From Peribolospora baueri (Eukaryota > Basidiomycota > Peribolosporomycetes > Peribolosporales > Peribolosporaceae), in NCBI GenBank assembly GCA_029717555.1, contig JAMDHS010000060.1, forward strand, positions 1 through 64,000: DNA of 64,000 nucleotides, in the 5' to 3' direction. The number at the start of each line of letters is the position of its first letter. Positions within the stretch are counted from its first letter, which is position 1. Position numbers and translations under genes: made by a program. Below, piece by piece: positions 39,201 through 48,640 of this stretch. Below the pieces are notes generated by a model that saw only the letters and a list, made by a program, of their open reading frames with translations, was not told the origin of the DNA and ran no database searches.

Positions 39201-39341
39201 TTCCTTGTTATCCTGGGCTGGATCGGCGCCGACTGCGTTTTGCTCTCCCTCCTCGCCGTATGGAGGAGGGGTCAGGAGGTGAAGGCGGCTCAGGCGAGCG
39301 CGGGCAAGGGGGCCGAAGGGGAGAAGGGGGGCCGAAAGTGA
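36296..39341 (+). CDS. SNG1-family (DUF3533) multipass membrane protein, copy 2
   Basis: Paralogue of the gene at 18.3-20.7 kb, same expected role. Exon 1 (MIKLSKAHTADGRPRV, then FHPSLEQERKTLFKMVMI) ends near 36403. Exon 2 (36516-36565) gives membrane helix 1, GFIGITIGMYTLLPLY. An 8-nt microexon at 36711-36718 keeps the frame and yields YYGA, joined to YKQEENLYRLTVRIVDLDSA from 36818. The lumenal domain has GPTLVSTAKKYL, LGWQFQSDVSSF, DQDVWGVVVIHPNATSAALR and TVSFWYEEARNFE. Further exons encode VDSWLVDKVQTLLSAALADA, FWYNMHNLRPFDQ and MAAIASTTAASIYLIIFTFF. They continue with YFWLSLCYSLVSLAFQVNFS, MIALGLMMELMLLLIGPLFF and YILPIWNQVDASKSLIFGTK; the last exon has ILGWIGADCVLLSLLAVW and a charged tail ending EKGGRK. 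Donor of exon 1 (GTCAGC) is weak, so the N-terminal model needs transcript support. Confidence 0.8.
36711..36718 (+). other. Probable 8-nt microexon of SNG1-family copy 2
   Basis: The eight bases TGGAGCAT sit between a CACAG acceptor and a GTGCGT donor. Without them the exon ending at 36565 reads straight into a stop when joined to 36818. With them the join reads LPLYYGAYYKQEENLYRL, which matches the family's conserved LP(I/L)YWG(S/A) motif after helix 1. Flanking introns would be 145 and 99 nt, normal for this genome. Confidence 0.6.
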
Positions 39342-40064
39342 CGGTCTTTGCGACATTGAGGAGCAAGCACGTGCTCTTAGGAGAGAACGAAGGGTGACGC
39401 CGACGCACTCGCCGCGTGGAGAATCGGTTGGCGTGGGCGGATCTCGCGTGGTGTGTCACGCAATTAATAACTCTAATATGCACGCACGCCTTGGGCGTCG
39501 TAAGTAGATTTGGAACCTCCCCTGTTTCTCTTCATTCAATCATTGGTCGCCGACTTGAGGGGTGATGCGTACGATTAATGCATAGTAGATGGCTCGACGA
39601 CACTGCACCACGCGAGTGTATCCAGATAGGGAGTGTGGGGGTGGGTATTGATACAGGGTGGCGGACCAGGCCAAATTAAGGGGAGCGCAAAGAAGCCGGT
39701 ATCGCAAAGAGAGTGCGAGCCTGGTAGGTGGAAGAAATAAAGGAAAGTGAACAGGACATGTGTCCGCGCTCGTACCAGCAGCGACTAAAGGTGCCTCAGA
39801 GCGGTAGTACCTATGATGAAGGTTATTTTGCAACCCCCAACCGCGTCCACCAGCACCCTCGTCCTCCTGAATAGAACTAATAAAATGGCAATGAAACGCC
39901 ATTGGGCGTCGAACAGAGACCGCGACGAATCCAAGAACCGTAACGAGAAAAAACAGAAGAAAGGCCCGGCCGGGAGAGTTGGACGAGTGGCACACAACGG
40001 AGGCGGCGACAGTTGCATCGCCAAAATGGAAAAGCAAAGAAAACAAGCGTGTCGCTTTTCACGA
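39342..40064. other. Convergent 3' gap between SNG1-family copy 2 and SUR2
   Basis: About 0.7 kb between two gene 3' ends. Open frames reach 168 aa on the minus strand but lack motifs. Nothing firm seen. Confidence 0.35.
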
Positions 40065-41370
40065 TCACTCCAGCTTCTTTTCGCTTTTATCCTTAATCTT
40101 GCGTGCCTGCTCAGCGGACATTCGAGTGCCAAAAAGGACATCGAAGTGGATGAAGAAGGGCTGGGAGTAGTTGAACCGGAGGCCCGTCATTTGGTGGTGG
40201 ACGTCCTGCGGGTTAGGTAAAAAAATGAAACGATATGGCGTCAAGAGTCGCCCAATGAACTGACCTGGCGTCGTCTGAACTCACATGATATTCGGCAGTA
40301 TTGGGGAAGATGAGTTGTAGAGGATCGAGGTACCAAGGCAGGGCGTACCCTCCATGGTCGTTGACGGTCTTAAGCGTGGAGAAGGCGAAGAGGACGATGC
40401 CTTGCCGGATGGTCATACCGGAGAAGAAGTGCGCTACCATGGCACCGCCCGAATCAAGGATGAGTCCTGTGGAGCAGACGCGAGCGAGGGAATGAGGGAC
40501 AAAAGGTAAGTTAATGCTGTGATAGCCAAACAAAAAGGCCAAGAAAGATCGGTGAAGGAAAATGCTCTCACCTTCCACGGGGTGGTTGTAAAGAGCGCCG
40601 AACGCATACGGGACGTAGAGGCGATGGTGATGGGAATGGAAGTGACGGTAGAGGAAGCGGCTCTCGTGGAAGAGACGATGCCAGAAATATTGCCATGCGT
40701 CCATGATGAAACTTTCAACGGTTGGAAAGAGAAATGCAGCGCAGAGTGAGCGTAGGACAAAAAGTGAATCGGAACGAGTTCGGTACGTAGTGGTCCAAAG
40801 GGAGGAAGGCTGATGCAAAGGGAGACCTCACAATGCAAAAAGGAATTGGGCGATCGGAATGCCCCACCAATAAAGCCACTCTGTAAAAGCGGTGCCGTAT
40901 GAGGTGAGCAACTTGCTTGCTGCACTGGGACCGAGGGCCGACAGAGCAAATGTGGCAACGGTGTGACCGAGGCCCCTCATCTCTCCCTTGTGATCCCTGA
41001 AGATCTGCTTCATAACCTCCTCCTCGTTCTCCAGCCAGAAGACGCCTAAAACGGTCTGCACGGCATGCTGACAAAGTACTGCTTGCACAACCTGAGCGAC
41101 GGAGACGCGGTTGCGCTTGGTGACCTCCTCTGACTCGTGAATGCGATACTTCTCAAAAAGGGGGAACCTGCGTGTGTCGAGAAAGTGGAACCAGAGGCTC
41201 GCGACCCAGTAAATGACGACGGGTGCGGCGAGAGAGAGGTACTTGTCGGAGAGGAACGGGAGATAGGATGGTCGATGAGCATGATAGACCGGGTAGGTGA
41301 CCGAGGCAGGGGAGAGGTTGAAGTCGGTAGGGGCTGGAAAGGCCAGTGTGGAGACATTGGCGACGGACAT
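40065..41370 (-). CDS. SUR2: Sphinganine C4-monooxygenase (sphingolipid C4-hydroxylase)
   Basis: ER membrane di-iron hydroxylase making phytosphingosine from dihydrosphingosine. The chosen ATG gives MSVANVSTLAFPAPTDFNLS, then FLSDKYLSLAAPVVIYWVAS (helix 1), FHFLDTRRFPLFEKYRIHES and EEVTKRNRVSVAQVVQAVLC, a conserved segment. WLYWWGIPIAQFLFAL is a later helix. The histidine boxes are present: DAWQYFWHRLFHE, RFLYRHFHSHHHRLYVPYAF with GALYNHPVEG, NDHGGYALPW, and VHHQMTGLRFNYSQPFF with HFDVLFGTRM in the last exon. The end is KIKDKSEKKLE, a lysine-rich tail fitting an ER-retained protein. Four to five exons. An in-frame upstream ATG (MAHVAQTAAPF, near 41523) would lengthen the N-terminus and cannot be excluded. 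Confidence 0.93.
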
Positions 41371-41644
41371 GCTGGCAGGCCCTCTGTCCAAGAAAAATTC
41401 GAGTGGCAAATGATGAGAAAGACGACGATGGATGAGAGAGGGAAGTAGTAAAACCTCGAGATCGACCCCCAGCCGATGCCAGAAGGTTGCGAAGGGTGCC
41501 GCAGTCTGCGCCACGTGCGCCATCGAGCCGCATTGAGGGCTGCTTGGCGGGGCCTGATATGATATGACGAAAGAGGTGTTGTCCCTGACCACCACCTCTA
41601 TCGGTGAATCCAGGTCAACCCGCCAAGGGCGTCGCGCGTTCGCC

Positions 41645-42225
41645 ATGCCCTCTCAAGGGACTCTGCAGACGGAGCCGGCGGAGCGAGTAGAGGTCAAGGT
41701 CCTCTGTGAGCTGCGACCGGCAGCGCTGGGAGGCTTTTCGCACTGGGACCACGCTCATCGCAAACTGGCCCACTTTCCTTTCTGCGTCGTTCCTCTTCTC
41801 GGGTGGATGGGATATAGATTTTGCCAGCGCTCGAGATGTGCGTGCTTGTGTCGCATACCACACCGGATTGCGTCACTGACAGCGGGCACTTTCACTCCAT
41901 CTCCTATCTTCCGACTCACCACGTTCATAGGCCGCAAAGACAGACGAAGAGACCGTCAGCCTTCCGTATCCCAGTTCGCTTTCGCATCTGAAAAGGGTCC
42001 TGACGGAGAGACACGCTGACAAGGGCATTGAGAAAGTCTTCGCGGTTAGCCAGTGGAGTGTCGATCAGAGCCTGGTCGGTGGGTATCGGACGATCGTTCA
42101 TTCCGTCTCTGCTCCTCTCGCGCCGTTGTCTGTCAGCGAGAGGCAAAGAGGTGCCTTTCCAGGGACCATCATGCGGTGCTATGTGGTGCGACGCAACCAG
42201 ACACAGCCACAGACCTCCGCTCACT
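41645..42225 (+). CDS. Possible small unrecognised gene (spliced), low confidence
   Basis: An ATG at 41645 opens MPSQGTLQTEPAERVEVKVL, followed by strong donor-like GTGAGC. A second open block from 41938, after a TTCATAG acceptor, reads TVSLPYPSSLSHLKRVLTER, HADKGIEKVFAVSQWSVDQS and GGYRTIVHSVSAPLAP, and stops at 42225. The amino-acid composition of both blocks is protein-like, but I could not find one splice set that joins them cleanly, and I recognise no family. It would be divergent from SUR2. Alternatively these are chance open frames. Confidence 0.25.
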
Positions 42226-42485
42226 AACGCGCTTGTCCCTTCGTCCTGACTCCCCTAACACCCACCTGTCCCTCCCGCCTCGGCGCCCTACTTCTCATAA
42301 AGACCCAGAACAAGCGGCCGACGTCGTGCTGAAGGACCAGGCCGAGGTGGCCGTACTCCCTCCCGTTTCCGGCGGTTAATTCGCGCTGGATTGTCAACTA
42401 CATCGAACGAGCTTTTTGGAGTGGAACAGGATACGACGTTGGGAGGGGCTCTTTCGCCTATTTGGACGATGAGCTAGGCCAAATA

Positions 42486-42500
42486 GGGGGGGGGGGGGGG
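42486..42500. repeat. Homopolymer of 15 G
   Basis: An uninterrupted G run in the HIS1 3' flank. Read length errors are likely at such a run, so the exact count is unreliable. Confidence 0.6.
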
Positions 42501-42837
42501 AGAGGTTTGGATGAACCGAGGATCAGACCTACTGAGATTCTCCTCGAGTTTGTCATTGTATGATTCGCGCGACTGCCTTTGGCGCGGCGCTTCCTTTCTG
42601 ATCACCTTTATTGTATGCTTTGCTTGAGCTCGCAACGCTCTGGTCCGTCTGAAGTTCGAGAGATGAAGGCTGGGCCTATTCTAGGAAACTGCCAGTCATC
42701 CACTGAGCGACCGGTCCAAATCCGTCGACCAGCTCATCAGAATAGGGTGAATTGTCAAGACGAGGCCCAAGACCGTCTATTTCCGTATCAATTTCCCTCC
42801 TCCGCCTTGAGACATCCTTTACCCCGCCCGACCCCAT

Positions 42838-44224
42838 CTACACCCTACAATTGCTTATGCTCAAGATGAGAATGTCACACGCGCCGACGGCCTCTAGGTT
42901 GTCCATGATGTCGGCGACCTTGTTCTTCTCCACCATCGAGCTAACCGCCACCCAGTCGCTATCGTCCAGCGGGCTCACCGTAGCAGCCCTCCTGCCTGGA
43001 GTGATTTTTACGGCAGACTCGAGCGCGTCTCGCCGGATGTTATAATTGCACATCACGTACTTGCCGGCCGCGATCACGCCGCGTATCCGAGCCGTGATGC
43101 GCGAGATCAGGTTAGGATCCACACTCGTTTTCGGCTTCGGACGGTTGGACCTGATGAGCACCGCTTGCGAGTCGAGGAGCGTGGCGATAGCGTGCAGGCC
43201 GGCTGCGCGCATCGTTTCTCCGGACTCTGCGCGGCGTTCGTGGGCAAAGGGAAATTGCTTCGTGTCTGAGAAAAATCAATTCTTTCGTCGCGAAGAAGGT
43301 GGTGCCATTACTCACCGACGAGGTCAACTAGGTTTGAACAATGAATCGGAGAGACAACGTCAACGGTTGCTTTCGACTAGAAGCGGCCAACCCACTCACC
43401 GATGCCGTCCGCGAGTCCAAGCGCACAGGCGGCCTCCACGCTCCCGCCCACGTACTCCACCACCGTCTTCTTGCCCTCCTTCCCCTTCTCGCTACCAAAC
43501 TTGCTCTCGTCCACCCGATCGAAGTACCGGCTGCTGAGCAGATCGAAGCTCGTCGCAATCTTTTTTCCCGCCAGGTCCTCCACCGTCTTGATATCCGACC
43601 GCTCTGGCACTTGAACCTGCAACTTGCACTTTCCAAAGCCAAGCTGAAGCTCCTCGGTGATGAGCTGGTTCACGTCCGCTTCGGCCACCATGTCTTGGCC
43701 GGTGATGCCGAGATCCACGTTGCCTTCTCCGACGAAACGGGGGATGTCGGCCGCGGGGAGGAAGACGCTGCACGGGGTAAATAGGAAAGACGGTGCGGTG
43801 AGCTTCGACACTCCCTTTTCAGAGCCGAGGTATGACGCCAAGGCGAAGCACGCACAGAGCCATCTGGTGATTCCGCACGAGACATACGTCCAGCCGGTGC
43901 GATCGGGTGAACTGGATATCAGCGCCTGCAGGACAATTGAGGGGGAAGGGGACGATCGAGCATTCGGAGTATAAGTTGATGGGAGCTTCCTCTGGGGCCA
44001 AACTACAAGATCCGACGACAAGCTCACCCGCCAAAAGCTCGAGGCATTTCTCGTACAGACGACCTGTTCATCAACCGACCAGACCACATCCATGAAGGAA
44101 GTTCCAAGGACTTCAGCGCCTGAGTCTCCCAAGCGTCCGCTCCTGGCCTTATCCTCCTCGGCTTACCCTTCTTGGGTATGGCAAACAGAAGCCTGTCCTT
44201 GAGGCTCTCGGTGAGAAGGTCCAT
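42838..44224 (-). CDS. HIS1: ATP phosphoribosyltransferase (first step of histidine synthesis)
   Basis: Joins ATP and PRPP, the committed and feedback-inhibited step of the pathway. Exon 1, MDLLTESLKDRLLFAIPKKG, is the HisG start. After splicing come RLYEKCLELLAG and ADIQFTRSHRLDVCLVRNHQ. The next exon gives LPAADIPRFVGEGNVDLGIT with GQDMV, the periplasmic-binding-like core, then QLGFGKCKLQVQVPERSDIK and GKKIATSFDLLSSRYFDRV. VVEYVGGSVEAACALGLADG is the PRPP-binding loop region and LVESGETMRAAGLHAIATLL follows. The last exon includes the regulatory HisG_C domain (KYVMCNYNIRRDALESAVKI) and ends SISNCRV. This is the long, HisZ-independent form. It lies 402 bp downstream of HIS7 on the same strand. 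Confidence 0.95.
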
Positions 44225-44626
44225 GGCGCTCGAGTCAAGGGTAAAAAGGAGGGTGAGGAACTGAACGGCGGGAATGGAAAGGGAGGGTGATCCTTAGGAG
44301 ACTTGCCTGGGGAAGTCGAGTCGTTTCACTACCTGCGCGTCGGAAGAACCGAGCACCAACGGGCGGAGCTGACCGGAGAAAGGCGGAGGCAAGGCACGTG
44401 GGAACAGGCACGTGGACGGCTCGTACGAGGAATCTCACCGAAGGCGCACGGTGCAAGGTGCCTCGTCGATTCGGCCAGCCCGGGAGCCAGTGTTGATCCA
44501 AGTCCGCATCCACTAGCCATCGTCGGAAGAGCGCTCGAGCCGTCGTCTACCTCTTGTGGAATAAACGTCACATTATAGCCAAGTCTCTATTTCCATTTAT
44601 ATATGCATTCCATTCCCGCCTCCAGT
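44225..44626. promoter_or_regulatory. HIS7-HIS1 intergenic region
   Basis: 402 bp from the HIS7 stop to the HIS1 ATG, holding the HIS7 3' end and the HIS1 promoter. One TGACTC (minus strand) occurs only 8 nt before the HIS1 ATG, probably inside the leader. Confidence 0.45.
44232..44237 (-). promoter_or_regulatory. TGACTC, Gcn4/Cpc1-like core upstream of HIS1
   Basis: TGACTC on the HIS1 strand, 8-13 nt before the ATG. The Gcn4 family core is TGACTC(A/T); here the next base is G, and the position is too close to the ATG for a typical activator site. Weak. Confidence 0.15.
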
Positions 44627-46588
44627 CTATGCCCCGACGACGCCGTCCGTCTTCTGCACCAGATCTTCTCGCACCGCGCAGCCGGCCTCCCTCAAGTGGG
44701 CCTTGACATCGGCGATCGTCACCTCTTCGCGGTGGAAGATGCCCGCGGCAAGCGCGGCCTCCGGGCTCTCGGTACCTCGCCTCTGCTCCTCGGTTACACC
44801 AAACACTTCGGAGAAGTGTTCTGGCTTGCCGGCCCCAGACGATGCCACGACGGGGATCGAGGCCGAGCGCTTGACGAGGCCGATGAGCTGGAGGTCAAAG
44901 CCGGAGTTGGAGCCGTCCTTATCAATCGAATTGACCAGTAGCTCCCCCGCACCGAGCCGCTCAACGCCCTCAGCGAGCTGCACCACGTCCAGGTCGCGCG
45001 TCTCGCGCCCGCCCTTGATCGTGCACTGGTACCACCAGTGCCTGCCTTCGTCCGGCGTACCCGGCCGACCCGATATGAGTGAGCGCCGGTGCACGGGAGG
45101 ACAGTCGTCCGGAGAATCGAGATAGACGCGCTTGGGGTCGATGGACACGACGACCGCCTGGGCGCCGTACGCGGCAGAAATGGTTTCGATGCCCGTGGTG
45201 CCCGTCAACGCTGGCGCCCCCTTCGCTTCCCTCGCCAACATGTCCTCCACTGCCAGTACGGCATCGCCGCCAATGCTGACCTTGTCGGCCCCCGCGCGAA
45301 AGTACGCCTCGGCGACCTCGAGCGCCGATCGCTTGGTTCCGTCTGGGTCGACGGTGTCACGGATACCTCCGCCGATGCAGAGCGGCACGTAAATGTTGGC
45401 GGCCGCGTGCGACGTCACCGCGAGCATCGGTTGGTCATGTAGTGGGCAGGAGCGGAAAGAGGTGATGTTAAGGAGCACAATCTCGTCCGCGCCCGAAAGA
45501 TAATACCGCAGGGCGAGGTCAACGGGCTTGCCCAGGTTGCGGACGTTACGCTGGCCGGGCACGGAGGCGGTGGAGGTGGTGAGAGCGGACAAGCTTTCCC
45601 TTTCTCGTACGTCGTACTGGTCGCCTTTGGTGACAACCAGATCGCCATCATCGTTCGTCCGCACGTCCAAGCACGCCACGATCCGCTTGCGGAAGCCGTC
45701 AACGGGCTTGAGGAGCGCCTCCGCCTTGTGCGCCAGTGTCGGCGCCCGCGTGCTCACTGCACGCTCGTCCACCACGCCGCTCTGACTGAGCCAGGCGTGG
45801 AGCACGTTGAGGCCGGCTTGACCGCTCTTTTCCGGGTGGAACTGCGTGGCGAATACGTTTTCACGCTGAACGCTGGAGAGGAACAGCTCGCCCCCATACT
45901 GTGTCGTGCTGAGGGCCCACGGGGCATGTACGTCCGGGTCGTAGGCGACGCGGTAAGAGTGAACAAAGTAGTAGCTAGAAGCCTTTGTGAGTCCATACAC
46001 AACCGCCTCATCGCCGCCCTTAAGCAATCGCGCGTCGTTCCAGCCCATGTGAGGCACACTCTTGTGCCCCGCCGACATGGACGTGTCTTGCGCCGTAAAC
46101 TTGCCCACTCTGCCTGGAATAACGCCAAGGCCGGGAACTCCGGGAGACTCGTCGGAGCCTTCGAAGAGCGCTTGTAGGCCAATACAGATGCCCATGAACG
46201 GCTTGCCGGAGGCGATGTACGCCTTCAGCGACTCCGCGTACCCTTGCCGTCGGAGGGAGGTCAGCGCTTGGCCGAACGCGCCTACGCCGGGGAAGAGGAG
46301 TTTCTGGGGATGGAAGAGAGAGGTCCATTCGATTGCCATGAGTACGCGCAAACACAAAAACACACATCCCATCTACCCGTCCATCCTTTGCTCACGTCAG
46401 CCTTGTCCAAGTCCGACGGGTTCTTGACCCATTCGAACTCGAAGCCGAGCTTGCGAACCGAGTTGGCGAGGCTGCGGACGTCTGAGGACAGTGAACGGGG
46501 TTAGTTCCGCGTCCTTCCGGGCTGCGATGGGCCACGTCTAGAGCGCAGCACACTCACTGCCCGCGCCATAGTCGAGAATGTAAAGCAT
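44627..46588 (-). CDS. HIS7: Imidazole glycerol phosphate synthase, fused HisH-HisF
   Basis: Bifunctional enzyme making imidazole glycerol phosphate and AICAR. A short first exon reads MLYILDYGAG, the second NVRSLANSVRKLGFEFEWVK; the third carries the rest as one long exon. The glutaminase half has LLFPGVGAFGQAL, the nucleophile Cys in GKPFMGICIGLQALFEGS, VPHMGWN, YYFVHSYRV and the His/Glu pair in ATQFHPEKSGQ. A linker precedes the HisF barrel: KRIVACLDVRTNDDGDLVVT, KGDQYDVRE, DEIVLLNITSFR, VPLCIGGGIRDT, GADKVSIGGDAVLA, VVSIDPKRVYLDSP, RETRDLDVVQLAEGVERLGA, LLVNSIDKDGSNSGFDLQLI and VVASSGAGKPEHFSEVF. The end is VREDLVQKTDGVVGA. Length matches fungal HIS7. HIS1 follows on the same strand. Confidence 0.96.
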
Positions 46589-47210
46589 CGTCCGTCGGTC
46601 GGTCCGTCGTCGTCGTCTTCTCGCCGTCCATCATGACTCTTTCGATCACCTTCGTGTCGACTGCGGCTAGTCGTTCGAATCAGTGAATGCTCACGTGCCG
46701 TCTCAGACGCGTACACGAGGAAGATCTTGGATTTCCACCGTCAGTGCTCGGCCAGCAACTCCTCTTATACAGTATCGGACATTACAGAACGTTGAAGAGC
46801 AAGGTGGGGGTGGGGGTGGGGAAGGAGGGCGGACAATATCTCTTACTTTTCCACCATCCCCCCACCAAGGACAAGCGCCCAGTGCAAAGCAGCTCGCCAA
46901 CTCAGCTGTGGCACAGGTGCGCCGACAAAGCAAGGAGAGCTTCGCCCGGAAGATGACGCCGGGGGGAGGGGGGGGCGAGGCGCGTGTAGTGTGAACGGCG
47001 TGATGGGAATGTGATCTTCACTGTTATCATGTTCACCATGTTGTCCGATTTACGATTCGTGTGCTTTGTGTGACGGAGCTGTGTGTCCTCTCGCAGAGCG
47101 AACAGACCGTCGTGCGAAGCTAGCCGCGATCAGTGACAGACAGCATGGAAAGAAGCACGTATTTCATACGTCTGTATATGATGATACTCTGTCCGTTTAT
47201 AAATTACGTT
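46589..47210. promoter_or_regulatory. HIS7 upstream region to tRNA gene
   Basis: About 0.6 kb. Contains the HIS7 promoter with one TGACTC 46 nt upstream of the ATG and a G-rich stretch (46800-46830). Nothing coding is supported. Confidence 0.4.
46634..46639 (+). promoter_or_regulatory. TGACTC, possible Gcn4-type site upstream of HIS7
   Basis: TGACTCT, 46-51 nt upstream of the HIS7 ATG. Amino-acid synthesis genes of fungi are usually under Gcn4/Cpc1 control through TGACTC(A/T). A single hexamer is expected by chance about once per 2 kb, so this is suggestive only. Confidence 0.3.
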
Positions 47211-47296
47211 GGGAGAGTAGTGTAGTGGTTGCATGCGTCGTTTGGGAGTTTTTTCATGAATCGACGAGGTCGCGGGTTCAATCCCCGTCTCTCCCC
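47211..47296 (+). tRNA. tRNA-Pro (anticodon UGG) with a 14-nt intron
   Basis: A full cloverleaf can be drawn. The acceptor stem GGGAGAG pairs with CTCTCCC, with C as discriminator. The D stem GTGT pairs with GCAT (two GT wobbles) around AGTGGTT. The anticodon stem CGTCG pairs with CGACG, and the T arm GCGGG/CCCGT closes the loop TTCAATC. The anticodon loop is TTTGGG plus T once a 14-nt intron (47247-47260, starting AGTTTTTTC) is removed from the canonical place after position 37. TTTGGGT is the usual loop of tRNA-Pro(UGG), anticodon 47243-47245. The B box is GGGTTCAATCC. A TTTATAAA lies 8-15 nt upstream. Confidence 0.93.
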
Positions 47297-47301
47297 TTTT
47301 T
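47297..47301 (+). terminator. RNA polymerase III terminator of tRNA-Pro
   Basis: Five T directly after the discriminator base, the standard Pol III stop signal. Confidence 0.85.
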
Positions 47302-47796
47302 GAGTTCGAATTGGACAGGCGCGCGTGGCTGCTTGCGTGGTAATTTTTCTTTTTTGACGTTGACAGCGCCACCCCGCGTCAAGAGATGTTGCCGCAGCCA
47401 GTAGGCAGACCAGGCAGGAGAGGCGCTCTCCCCTTTGTCTTCACATGCCTCTGGCAGGTAACGTTACAGGTCACCATCTGGTTGCGAGCAGTCTGTCTAG
47501 AGTACGTACGTGTCTAGACAGATGGCGACGACGACGACGACAGCGGCGATAAGGATCACGAAATGGAAACAGGAGCGGGGCCCTGAGCGAGCGAGGAGGG
47601 GAGCAAGCAGCACTGGCTATCTATCGCACGTGACGAGGTGTTTACGGACTCTCGCTCGCTCGCCTGTGTCGCCTCGTGGCGCGGAGGCAGCTCGGCGGCA
47701 AGGCGAGCCAAGTGGGAGCAAGTGATGTAGAATGTAGATCGTTAACAAGAGACGCACTCGAGTAACGACTAACGACGGCAGTTATGGCGTGGATAT

Positions 47797-47832
47797 GTGT
47801 GCTGTGTGCTGTGTGCTGTGTGCTGTGCTGTA
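47797..47832. repeat. Tandem GTGTGCT heptamer repeat
   Basis: About four or five tandem copies of TGTGTGC with a final shortened unit, in non-coding DNA upstream of CDC25. Confidence 0.7.
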
Positions 47833-48152
47833 TGCGAGTGCCGTCGCTCGCTCGGGCTAAGGCATAGATAGGCCGGCGCTGATAACATCACACTTGGCCA
47901 ACATCATCATCCGGCGGCCGCCAGTTGCGAGCCGACATCCCATCCCATCTCCTTCCCCGTCATCACTCTACATCGGGTCCAAAAGATCGTCCGCCTCGTC
48001 GGGTCCGCCGACCAGCCGGCAACGCAACGTAACCAACGCGTCCGACGAGCATCGACGTTTGTTGAAAGCAGATTCTACGCTCCCTTCCGGCGGCCAAAAC
48101 CCGCCCAGTGGGCGGCAGGCTCGCCTCCTTCTCCGCTCCACCCTCCCACCTC

Positions 48153-48177
48153 TTCTCATCTCATCTCATCTCATCTC
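48153..48177. repeat. TCTCA pentamer repeat
   Basis: Four to five tandem TCTCA units in the pyrimidine-rich region upstream of CDC25. Confidence 0.65.
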
Positions 48178-48640
48178 TATCTCAGCTTCTCATTCCCATC
48201 CTGCCTTCTTCCCTTATCGCTCTCCAGCCCCTGCCCCTCCGCCATCTCTCTCCACCACCACACCCCGGCCAGGCACCTGGCTGACGTGCCTCCATTCGCA
48301 CCGCACTCAGCAGACCTTCTACGTACGTATCACACAGGCCAGACAGGCTCGCTTGCCTTCTTGACCAGGCTCGCTGGCTGAGCGAGCACCCGCCTTCTCT
48401 CCACCCTCCTTAGATCCTCGCCTCAACACCACCACCACCGACCTCCGGCGGCCCTTTGTCGCGTGCGCTTCCCTTTGTACCACCTTGCGCGCGATCACAC
48501 TGATCGACCGAGACAAACAAAACAAGCCCCGACCGAGACCGAGCCTTTGTCCCTCCTCCCCCCTTTCACACCAACGACGAGGACGCCGTCCGCGACGACG
48601 ACCCCACTACTAACCGCGGACCGGACCACCTCCTTCCGCC

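Larger units (their letters stand above)
41371..42837. other. Long spacer upstream of SUR2, with a G15 run
   Basis: About 1.5 kb. It must contain the SUR2 promoter and the HIS1 3' flank, and holds a run of 15 G at 42486-42500. A possible unrecognised plus-strand gene within it is listed separately. Confidence 0.35.
47302..48640. promoter_or_regulatory. CDC25 upstream region
   Basis: About 1.3 kb between the tRNA and the CDC25 ATG. It holds a heptamer tandem repeat (47797-47832), a TCTCA pentamer repeat (48153-48177) and pyrimidine-rich leader sequence. One ACGCGT at 48036 may be chance. Long 5' leaders are common for fungal cell-cycle genes, but transcripts are needed to place the start. Confidence 0.4.

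Noticed and set aside
48036-48041. Single ACGCGT upstream of CDC25
   Set aside because: It is 600 bp from the ATG, and lone ACGCGT sites also occur in coding and empty DNA of this window (near 5848, 18518, 53399 and 53529), so it is not distinguishable from chance.
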